From assembly GCA_947631625.1 (NCBI GenBank), contig CANRMA010000012.1, positions 34,811-98,810 of the forward strand: 64,000 nt of DNA. The letters are read 5' to 3'. Below, piece by piece: positions 17,835 to 27,200 of this stretch (its first letter is position 1; the number at the start of each line of letters is the position of its first letter). The notes under the pieces are model-generated. The model was not told where the DNA came from, ran no database searches, and saw only the letters and a list, made by a program, of their open reading frames with translations. The position numbers and the translations under genes are program-made. The DNA is from an uncultured Lachnospiraceae bacterium. GTDB taxonomy: Bacteria > Bacillota > Clostridia > Lachnospirales > Lachnospiraceae.

Positions 17835-19154
17835 TCATTCTTCAAGCAGCCACTCAATCAGGTTTTCAGACTTAATCCCCTCATATGAGTTATCCGGTCC
17901 GGAATCAAGCGACAACACAATCTTTTCATAGTTGTCCCGTATTTTTTGCAGCGGAGCAAGTTCGCGCTTTCTTACATCCTCACTGTTCATGGATTCTGTC
18001 ACCTGAATGTATTTCTTCTCATTAACGGTAGTTGCAATGAAATCAACCTCTGCGTTATCGATCTTACCAATCGCAACATCATATCCCCTGCGAATCAGTT
18101 CAAAATAAACGACATTCTCAATTGCATGGCCGCTGTCGCGATCTCGGAAGCCCAACAAATAATTTCTCATTGCTATGTCAACAATATAGTATTTACCCAG
18201 TGTGCGAAGGTACTCTTTCCCTTTGATGTCGAACCGCTTGATCTCATAGAAAAAGTAGCTTTCAAGCAGCGCGTTGACATATGCCTGAACAGTGTGCGCG
18301 CTCGGTGTGCCTTTTCTCCTTCCATCATCAAGAAGACCTTCATTCACTAAAGTATTGCCTATGGACGCAATGGAAACACTCGAACCGATGTTGTCTGCAA
18401 GGAACATTATGATCTTGCGAAGCAGTATTGGATCGGTAATCCGTTTCTGCCCCCGGCGCTTTTCACGTTCCAGAATATCACGAACTATGACAGTAGAATA
18501 GATACCGTCAAGCAGAGAAAAAGCTTTTTCCTGATTAAGACCGACGTCGGCAATACCGGGCATCCCGCCGAAACGCATAAATGCTTCAAAGGCCTCCCGC
18601 AGTTCGTAGCGTTCACCGTTTTTATCAAACATCTGTTTACGGACGCCGCCAAAAGCGCTCTCTATTTCCCTCACTTCAAAATTATGAAAATAAAGGAACT
18701 CACTGAAAGAAAGCGGCAGCATCTTGATCTCAACACATCTGCCGGAAAGATAGGTAGAATATTCGGAGGAAAGCAGGTAAGCATTGGAACCGGTTACATA
18801 GATATCACAGTCCACGTCCACACGCAAAGCATTTATCGAATCCTCCCATGCGTCAATCCTTTGTATCTCATCGAAAAATAAATACATCCGCTTTCCCGAC
18901 ACTATTCGTTTTTTGACATAGTCGTAGATATCGTCAGAAGTCATTTTACGAAAATCATTAGACTCAAAGTTCATCTCAACGATCTGCTCCGACCGGACAC
19001 CTGTTTCCGTCAAATGAGCGACCATAAGTTTCAAAAGGCTTGATTTACCACAGCGCCTTATGCCGGTGATAACCTTTACAGGTTCAGTGTCCTGAAAGCC
19101 CACAAGCTTATTGAGGTAACGATCTCTTTTTTTCAGTTTGTGCGATTCTATCAT
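17835..19154 (-). CDS. AAA-family ATPase with DUF4143 domain
   Basis: A 439-residue P-loop ATPase of the AAA_14/DUF4143 family, widespread in gut bacteria and with no settled function. Walker A GIRRCGKSS is near residue 35, Walker B YLFFDEIQRI near 95, and sensor TGSNAYLLSSEYSTYLSGR follows, with LPLSFSEF typical of the family. The C-terminal DUF4143 part ends with a nuclease-like motif segment (VYFELIRRGYDVAIGKI...EVDFIA). The start is set at 19154 because AGGAGG lies 8 bases ahead and the likely promoter begins transcription downstream of the alternative ATG at 19187. The gene stands alone between two terminators. Confidence 0.9.
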   Translation of the reverse strand: MIESHKLKKRDRYLNKLVGFQDTEPVKVITGIRRCGKSSLLKLMVAHLTETGVRSEQIVEMNFESNDFRKMTSDDIYDYVKKRIVSGKRMYLFFDEIQRIDAWEDSINALRVDVDCDIYVTGSNAYLLSSEYSTYLSGRCVEIKMLPLSFSEFLYFHNFEVREIESAFGGVRKQMFDKNGERYELREAFEAFMRFGGMPGIADVGLNQEKAFSLLDGIYSTVIVRDILEREKRRGQKRITDPILLRKIIMFLADNIGSSVSIASIGNTLVNEGLLDDGRRKGTPSAHTVQAYVNALLESYFFYEIKRFDIKGKEYLRTLGKYYIVDIAMRNYLLGFRDRDSGHAIENVVYFELIRRGYDVAIGKIDNAEVDFIATTVNEKKYIQVTESMNSEDVRKRELAPLQKIRDNYEKIVLSLDSGPDNSYEGIKSENLIEWLLEE

Positions 19155-19177
19155 AGCGTATTCCTCCTGTTGCATAT

Positions 19178-19225
19178 AGGATAGCATAAACTTATAAAAA
19201 AATCAACTTTTTGCACTAAAGTGCA
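19178..19225 (-). promoter_or_regulatory. Promoter of the DUF4143 ATPase with adjacent 14-bp palindrome
   Basis: On the minus strand TTGATT (19201-19206), a 17-bp spacer and TATCCT (19178-19183). Immediately upstream of the -35 is the perfect palindrome TGCACTTTAGTGCA-like sequence (19212-19225), a plausible operator. The transcript would start about 15 bases before the AGGAGG site. Confidence 0.7.
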
Positions 19226-19231
19226 TAAACT

Positions 19232-19280
19232 AAAAAAAGAGCCTTCAGAGAAGATGCAATCTCTGAAAGCTCTTTTTTTA
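19232..19280. terminator. Terminator after the MFS transporter gene
   Basis: AAAAAAAGAGC-CTTCAGAG (19232-19250) and CTCTGAAAGCTCTTTTTTT (19261-19279) form a strong hairpin with T-runs in both directions. It lies 12 bp after the MFS stop. Confidence 0.9.
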
Positions 19281-19291
19281 TGCTCTTTATT

Positions 19292-20572
19292 TTATGCTTT
19301 TTCTTTATTAGTAGGTTTCACCAATACAAGGCAGATCACAAGCGCCAGTATGTACAGAACTATTGTAGCATAGAGAACCGTCTGGTAGCCTGTGGGGTTT
19401 ACCGTGATCAGCTCTGTCGTTCCGTCGGCAAGCGCATGTTCGATTTCTACGGGAGTGCCAAAATGGTTTACTATCCATGTCGCCATCTGGTTTCCGGTAA
19501 GACCTGCAAAAGCCCATGCCGAAAGGGTCAGACCATGTATCGCGCTGATGTTGCCCATACCGTAGTGGTCGGACAGAAGTGTCGGCACATTGGAGAAGCC
19601 GCCGCCGTAACCTGCATTTACTACGAAAAGCAGACAGAGCACAAGGATCATCAACAAAGTGTTTCCTTCGCCGTTTTCGATACCTCTTGTGAGCATTACC
19701 GCGCCGGTAAATACTATTGAGAGGATAAATATAAGTTTATAGATAGTGTTTCTGTCTTTCATGGTATCAGCCCATGCTGAGAAACCAAGACGTCCGCCTG
19801 CATTGAAGATAGCGGTGACTGTTGAAATGATTCCTACAAAGCTTGCAAGGCCGATACATTTTACTATCATCTTCTCCTGCGAGATAAGCGCAAGTCCGCA
19901 GGTGATGTTTATGTAGAACATAAGCCAGATACCAACATAGTTGGTAATGGGTTTGGTTTTGATAACCGACATGATGCTCTGTCTCTCCTCCTTGGACTGA
20001 GGTTCATGCCAGTCGTCGGGTTTTTTAAGAAGCAGATGTCCCACGAACATCATTACAAAATATACAACCGCCAGTATCCAGAACATTTTGTAGATACCGC
20101 CGTCTCCAAGATTGTCAAGCATACTCTGCATGATAGGGCTGGCAATAGCCTTGGCTGCGCCAAAACCAGCTACCGCAAGACCTGTTGCAAGACCTTTTCT
20201 GTCCTGAAACCAGAGCATCAGGGTTTTAACAGGCGATAAGTAACCGGTTCCAAGGCCGATACCCATGATAAAACCGTAGCATACATATATTCCTACAAGT
20301 GAGAGCGTACTTGAGGGATTGTTTCCGCCATACCAGATGAAGAAACCCGTTCCCGCCATACCTAATGCAAAACATATGGCTGCAATAAGAGAAGATTTAT
20401 GAATATCCTTCTCAACTACATTTCCCAGAAATGCCGCCGACATTCCGAGGAAGAAAATAGCGAAGCTGAACGCCCATTCGGTAGCTCCTTTGGTATGTCC
20501 GATGTAATCTGCTATTTCCTGGCTGAAAATCGACCAACAGTAAACTGTACCTATACTGCAGTGAAGCAGCAA
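19292..20572 (-). CDS. OFA-family MFS transporter (oxalate/formate antiporter-like), 5' end disrupted
   Basis: The readable frame gives 426 residues with about 12 membrane helices and OFA-family marks: CSIGTVYCWSIFSQE in helix 1, GIGLGTGYLSPVKTLMLWF in helix 4, GLATGLAVAGFGAAK in helix 5, and GRLGFSAWADTMKDRN. The family moves small carboxylates; the substrate here is not deducible. The readable start is a TTG inside helix 1 without a ribosome site. Homologous sequence (KWIRAAVPALL) continues in frame upstream to ATG at 20641, but a TAG at 20609-20611 interrupts it. The gene is therefore either a recent pseudogene, truncated with a weak start, or affected by a base-call error. Confidence 0.8.
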   Translation of the reverse strand: MLLHCSIGTVYCWSIFSQEIADYIGHTKGATEWAFSFAIFFLGMSAAFLGNVVEKDIHKSSLIAAICFALGMAGTGFFIWYGGNNPSSTLSLVGIYVCYGFIMGIGLGTGYLSPVKTLMLWFQDRKGLATGLAVAGFGAAKAIASPIMQSMLDNLGDGGIYKMFWILAVVYFVMMFVGHLLLKKPDDWHEPQSKEERQSIMSVIKTKPITNYVGIWLMFYINITCGLALISQEKMIVKCIGLASFVGIISTVTAIFNAGGRLGFSAWADTMKDRNTIYKLIFILSIVFTGAVMLTRGIENGEGNTLLMILVLCLLFVVNAGYGGGFSNVPTLLSDHYGMGNISAIHGLTLSAWAFAGLTGNQMATWIVNHFGTPVEIEHALADGTTELITVNPTGYQTVLYATIVLYILALVICLVLVKPTNKEKA

Positions 20573-20641
20573 TGCCGGAACTGCCGCGCGTATCCACTTG
20601 TTATTGCGCTAGCCCCCCGTGTTGTTTGAATTCTTTTCCAT
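20573..20641 (-). other. Original 5' end of the MFS gene, interrupted by in-frame amber codon
   Basis: ATG at 20639-20641 with AAAGGAAG upstream begins MEKNSNNTGG, then TAG (20609-20611), then RNNKWIRAAVPA, which runs in frame into helix 1 of the transporter. Ten codons precede the stop. The segment after the stop matches the normal N-terminus of OFA transporters. A run of six G lies directly before the TAG, but removing one G would break the downstream frame, so a simple homopolymer error does not repair it. Confidence 0.75.
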
Positions 20642-20830
20642 AATTCATCTTCCTTTACGTCTTTTCGATTTTTGCATATTTACATCAAAAAACATGCGGA
20701 AATTTCGTACAAATACAGAGTAAAACGATCAACTCCGCATACTTTCTGCCATAAAATGCTAATATATACTTTACACCAAATAATCGTAATTTTCAATATT
20801 TTTTAAAAAATATAATCTTATCAAAATATA

Positions 20831-20915
20831 TCCTCATCGAAATATAATTCTCATTCAAATATAATCCTCATTCAAATATAATCCTCATTCAAATATAATC
20901 CTCATTCAAAATATA
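20831..20915. repeat. 17-bp tandem repeat x5
   Basis: TCCTCATTCAAATATAA and close variants lie head to tail at 20831-20847, 20848-20864, 20865-20881, 20882-20898 and 20899-20915, with a faint further unit before. The remainder of the 20642-21243 gap holds A/T-rich leader DNA and the element below; no gene is seen in it. Confidence 0.92.
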
Positions 20916-20941
20916 TTCTTCTCTATATAATATATATAAAT

Positions 20942-21147
20942 AAGTAATTGCGAAACTCTCTCTCAACGTATATTGATTGTACAGATTTAACAAACACCAT
21001 TGCAGGCGCTCTGAGCGCGTCGGCAGTTAGCGAGGTATTTTCGAGCTTAGTGCCGCTACTGCGCTCAATGCAGCGAAAGCGGCCTGCAAGGGTTTTGTTA
21101 AATCTGCACAATCTCAAAGATGTAAATCAGCGTTTCGCAATTGCCTA
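20942..21147. mobile_element. MITE-like element copy B (~206 bp), inverted orientation
   Basis: The outer ends are AAGTAATTGCGAAACTC and CGTTTCGCAATTGCCTA. The subterminal arms match copies A and C in reverse: GATTGTACAGATTTAACA to CATTGCAGGC on the left, GCCTGCAA to TTGTTAAATCTGCACAATC on the right. It lies about 95 bp after the stop of the giant secreted protein. Short frames through it encode a shared peptide in several copies, but only because the DNA is repeated. Confidence 0.87.
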
Positions 21148-21243
21148 TAATATATATAAATTAATCCAAAGCCAAAGCGGACATGACATCCTGTATCATG
21201 CCCGCTTTTGACTCTGCGGTTATCTTAACGGTTCTTCCAACTG

Positions 21244-24200
21244 TTATTTAACCGAAATCTTGACTTTAACGACGCCGCTTGCTTCATACGGTCTGCCGTA
21301 ACCGTCGTCGCCATATTCGGCGGTATAAACGATATAGCCTGTAAGATTTTTCTTACCGCCGGACGTTTTAAGTTCAGAGATCTTATCTTTCTTATCATCT
21401 TTTAATTTCACGGTATATTGACCGTTAGTTTCATCTAACTCAAAGTAATCCAGAAAAGCGTTGGCTTTGCCGCCTACATTGGCATTGACTAATTTAACGG
21501 TATACCTGTCCCTGCCTTCAGAGTCTTTTAACAGGTTCTTGGCAGTATAGGAAATATCCGCTTTATAACCGTTGCCCGCTTTAAGCGAATAAGATGTTTT
21601 AACTTTAAACGAACCCTTTATGGCCTTAGGCTTAGCTACCTTTAACGTAATCTTTACCTGTTTTGCATCAGGTTTAAATCCGCTTCCGGCAGCGCTCTTT
21701 GAAAGGGTAAGCTTTAATTTATAGCTTCCGGCAGGTATGTTTCCGTTGTCAAAACTTACGCTTATTTTGCTGTTTTCAACCGGTATAACATTGTCCGATG
21801 AAGCCGCGGCCCCGAGCATTGAAGCCTCCAATGCCGTATATGCGTTATACTGCGCGCTGCCTTCTTTAAGTTTAGCTGAGGCGCTTCTATCGATTTCCAG
21901 TCTGGCGGATTTGAAATTGCCTGCGCTGCTGCCCTTTAAGGTAATAATTACCTTACGGTTCTCAAGGGATCCTGCGGCAAGGCTCGAAGCAGCCAGAGCG
22001 CTGTTATTATAGTACGCGGCTTTTGCGGAAGGCGCCTTGTCTCCGTTATATGCGGTATTTGTGATCTCATATACCTTAGGAGCAATTCCGCTCTTAGTCT
22101 TGTCAGTCAGTGTAACGGTTGCTTTGCCGGACGTTACGGATATCTCATATATGCCTGCTGCGGTATCTGATTTAAGTATTTTGCCGCCTTTTACTTTAAC
22201 GGTATGTTTCGCGCAGGCCATAAGATCCTGCCATTTGTCATCCGTACCTTTTTCCTGAACATTTAAGGTTATGACAGTGTTTTCCGTACCTGCAAACGAA
22301 GCTGTTTTAACAGAGGCTTCCGAAGCAGTCCCGTTTATCTGCTCTCCGTTTTCATCTCTTATTGCAAGCTGAAGTTCTGCAGGCGCGGCATATTTGACCT
22401 TGAACTGCATAGTCTTTTTCTTTTTGCCGCCGTCGTCCGTCTGGAGCGTTAATTTGATCTTATTGGCATATTTTGTAAGCTTGAGCGTTCCGTCTTCTCC
22501 AACACTCAGCGCTTTGTTAGATGACTTATATGTCAAAAGCGAAGGATCTATTACATATTCTTTCAGTTCCTCTTCGCTGTAAGCTGACTCCGGATCAAAC
22601 GCCGCTGTTTCGGAACCTTCTGCGGAACCTTTTTTCATGACAGCAACAACAATGGCATCCTTAAGTTTATCGCTTGTTACCTCCGACGCATCTTTAACCG
22701 TAACCGCATACCTGCCTTCAGGATTTTTCTGCATGATATAAATGCCGTTAATGTCTAAAGGTTCATTAGTTATCGTAATTACGTCACTGTATGCTTCGGT
22801 AGTATTGCCCTCATAGTCAGCGGCGGTGACATGTATCTTGAATTGGTTGCCGCTCTCGTCAGAAGAAACCGTAAAGTTTTTATTTACCGTAATCTTTCCG
22901 TTTTTAACAGTGACATTGGGGAAAGTTACGTTATCGTTGGCTTTTACCACTTCTTCCTTTATCTTCCTGACTTTAGGGGCGTCAGTGCCTTTGTTGTATG
23001 TTATGACCGCTTTCATAGATGCAGCTTTGCCGTTCTGCTTGTAGATCCGCGTCGCGGGAACATCTACGGACAGATCCTCGATTCCCTTTAATACAGTTAC
23101 TGTCAATGTTGTTGAGGCAGGCTGTAATTCAGAGGGCGCAAATGCGGTTATCTGTAAAGTATGCTTGCCGGGCAGTGTATTTTTACCCGCGGAAATGTAG
23201 AGTTTTCCATTCTCCTCGGTACATGTTACGGCGGCGTCTTCGCTTGCGCTGTTATCGACTATAGTAAGGCCTGTGCCTTTTTCGGCGTTACTCGGAGAAT
23301 ACGCTACATCCGCTGCGCAAACATTCTGCTGCCCTGTATAAACCTTAGTGGTTTTCTTCTGCAGTGTGATCTTTTCCACATAAGTTGCCTTAGGATCAAT
23401 AGGAACGTCCGGGGTATCGGGATCGTCCGGATCAGTCGGATCGTCCGGATCGTCCGGATTACTCGGATCGTCGGGGTCTGTGGTCGTTTTTTCGGTAGTA
23501 ACGGTTATCTGGATGTCTGCAGATACCGTAAAGGAATAGTAACCGTCCGCATCTGCGGTCAGAGTATTGTCTCCGGCCGTTACCGAAACCAGTTTATATC
23601 CGTCGGCGGGCTCGACTTTGAATAAAATGCTGCTATCTTTAGCCACTGTGAGTTTTTTATCTTCAAGCGTATATGAAGCATCCTTAAATGTTAAAGATTT
23701 AACAGTCTCGTCATAGTTAAATGTAACATTATATTTTTCAGTCGGATCGTCCGGTGTGTCGGGATCGTCCGGGTCTGTGGTCGTTTTTTCGGTAGTAACG
23801 GTTATCTGGATATCTGCAGATACCGTCAAGGAATAGTAACCGTCCGCATCCGCGGTCAAAGTATTGTCTCCGGCCTTTACAGAAACCAGTTTATATCCGT
23901 CGGCGGGCTCGACTTTGAATAAAATGCTGCTGTCTTTAGCTACTGTGAGTTTTTTATCTTCAAGCGTATATGAAGCATCCTTGAATGTTAAAGATTTAAC
24001 AGTCTCGTCATAGTTAAAGGTAACATTATATTTTTCAGTCGGATCGTCCGGTGTGTCTGGCTCGTCGGGCTCATCCGGAACTGTCTGTATTATAAACAAT
24101 GTACGTTTGGCAGGCGTATAAGTATATACATCTTTGCCAAGACTTTCGTCGTATGTAGGAGATAGTAAGGTGGTTCCTGCATAAACGGCGCTTATTTTAT

Positions 24201-27200
24201 ATCCGAAATACGGCTCAGCATAGAAGGAAACGCTGTCGCCTCTTTTAACATAATACAAATATTCCGTATCGACGGTTTCATGATAGCCGTCAGGATCATA
24301 ACTGTCGTAAAAATATTCTATATCCTCTTCTGTATACGGTGTTCCATGCTCACTTTCAAATACGCTAGCACGTTGCGTCACGAAACCTACCATATAATAA
24401 GATGCCTTGGCACCTGATTTTTCCGTCGTTATGACGATACTCTTATCCTCATCAATAACTCCAAGATAATATTGATAAGTTCCGGATTCATTTCTAAATG
24501 GAGTAAGCGTCTTAGCATTTGCGGCATCGCCGTCTTTTGTATTGATCGTTACCACAGCATCATATCCGTTGATAGGAGTAACATCAAGTATAAGCGGTTT
24601 TTGAATTGCTTTAACCGTATTATCAGTTGCACGCAGATAAGTTATCGTATTTGCGTAATCACAATAACCTATATATGCCGAACGTACGGTTTCAGGATAA
24701 TCAAGGCTTATAATATGTGACGCATTTTCTATCTCCTTAATCCTGACCGTTGCTCTTTTGGACAGATCCGCTCCGCTCTTTGGCGTAACAGTATATACAC
24801 GAATCTCCTCATCATATCTTAATGTAATGGCATCGGTAAGCGTAAAGGATTCATTATCCAATTCTAAATCAACACTATCGCTGTCTTCAATATAAAAAGA
24901 GTAACTTTCATCCGCCGGAATTTTCAGCGTACGGCCCGTAATATTAAGATTATCACCGTCTTCATTCTTTTCCGAATATGAATAAACGTACGTACCTGTC
25001 GATTCGTCTATATCAAAACATAATGTATAACCGTCTACAAGTCTGGCTTCAATAGTAAGATCACCGGACAGCTCATACCCTGCGCCTACCGGATAATATG
25101 ATATATCATTATCATAGTCATATATTGGCTCTATAACGGTCTCAGCGCCTGTGGCGTCGGTACATACAAGGCTGTCAAGTATCACATCATCATTAGTCTC
25201 AAAGCTGATACAGTATTTTTTACTGTTATCCAGTGTAATACTGCCGTTTTGAAGCTGATAATCAGAAGCTTCACTGTATTTTCCGACCTCCCATATTTTG
25301 ATATTATTAAGTTTATCCGCATTAGCTACGGTTACTTTGCACTGTTTGACCGCTTCGGCTTTAATATTGATAGTCGTATCGCCGATTATTTTTACAGGAT
25401 AACAGATATCACCGGCACTATCATATTCGGCGCCAACCAATTGATCGGCCTTACCATTTACCGTATAAGTAACGACAGGTCTGTATCCCGAATCCTTATC
25501 AATACTGCTAAGGATAAATGAAAGGTTTTCTCTTACCGAATATTGACCGGTATCGCTTCCCACCGCTGCAGCTCCATTGCTCAATGAAGCTCCATAGTCT
25601 TTAATATGTTCATCTTTTACTATGGTTACAGTGAAAGTCTTAAGTGTCTCCCTTGATACATTTATTACCATATTTTCGGTAGGAATAATATGATATATAG
25701 GTTCATTCTCGTCCGTATAGCCACAGACCTCAGGCTGTTCAACGGTACCGTCTGCAGTAATTGTACAGGACTGTTTATAAACATCTGAATCATATGTATC
25801 AATCGTAAAATAAAAATCTTTATTCTTGTCAACCGTTAATGTCTTATCTTCATATTCAGATGAAACAATATTATCCGAATAGTCCCAGTACACTTCATTA
25901 TCATCATTATAACATTTATATAACTCTGTAACGGATATAGCCTTAGAATCCTCATTGGTAAAATTAAATGTAAGAGGGCATCTCTCGTAACATTTAATGG
26001 TCAGAGTATAGTCGTCAACATTCGCTGTTTCAAGATAACCTTGATAATATCCCTCTTCGTCAGGCTCATCGCTCCACTCGACGAATTCGGTATGGCCAGT
26101 CTCATACTCATCTTCATGGTCGTAAGCCTCAATATATGACGCCGTCAGCCTGTATCCCTCTTTAGGTTTTATTTTTAATGTAAGATACTTATCATCACCA
26201 CAGTTTATCTCGTTATCTTCGGAAAGTGTAAGCGGCGTTTCCATGTTGTCTTCATTATATATCAGTATGTCTTCCACTTCACTTTTGTCATATACAAAAC
26301 GGAATTTCTTAAGCTGCATACTAAGCAAGACAGTTGTATCTTCCGTTGGTGTCAGTGAATAATAATACTCACCCAATTCAGGATCATATGTGTAAGGAAG
26401 CTCTTTATCTCCGACAACAGCCGATTTTATATAATTTGAATACTTATCCGTCCAATATAAAAACAATAATTTCTCACCTTGAGGAATCTGTATAGTTAAA
26501 GAAGGAAGCGTTTCCGTACCTTCAGGCGCTGTAAAAGTATATTCATTCCAATAAGGTCTTTCAGTTTGTAAGTTCATATTAAGGTCGTAAGAAGCAGCGT
26601 CGCTGCCTGCTACGCGGAAAAGCTCATAAGTCTCTTTGGAAAGCTGAAAAGTAACATCAACGTAATCTATAAGAGAAAGTGTTACGGTAGTGTCACTCTC
26701 CATTTCCAAAGAATCAAAATCAAACTCATAGCGCACTGTATCAGACGTACCGTCTTCGTCAGAGTCAATTTCTTCGACGGAAACATCCTCAGTCGTCATT
26801 GTATATGAGATATCGTCATTTTCGTACTTGATCGAAAGCGCTTTGGTAATGTCTTTAACTTCCGCCGTACAGGAAATTGACTGGTCGTCTTTTACTACTG
26901 CCTGCTTATTATTAAGAGCAATGGTTTCACTACCCGACTTAACCGTTAAATCGATTTTGTCTTCAGGATAATTAAAGGTAAGCGTATGCTCCAAAATCGG
27001 CTCCGCCGAAATGAAAATGGTAGTTACTTCCCTGACTGTTCCTTTCTTGTTAGTAATCCCAATACTATAGTTTCTCGAATTGCTCGACCCACGACTTTTT
27101 ACCGATATACCGGCACTGTTGGCCTGTACGCTGCCAATGCGGTATCCGTCCGCAGGCGTTACATTAAATGTGAACTCGTTATATTCTATATCATTATAAG

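Noticed and set aside
20609..20611. Amber codon read as pyrrolysine or a programmed read-through
   Set aside because: TAG ends several normal genes in this window and the position is not a known Pyl site; no pyl genes are present.
20609..20620. Homopolymer (six G) frameshift as the cause of the broken MFS start
   Set aside because: Changing the G-run length would put the upstream ATG out of frame with the conserved transporter sequence; a base substitution is needed instead.
20948..21211. Peptides shared between frames in different copies of the repeat element (e.g. ALRAPAMVFVKSVQS)
   Set aside because: The similarity is due to the repeated DNA, not coding selection; frames lack ribosome sites and differ in ends.
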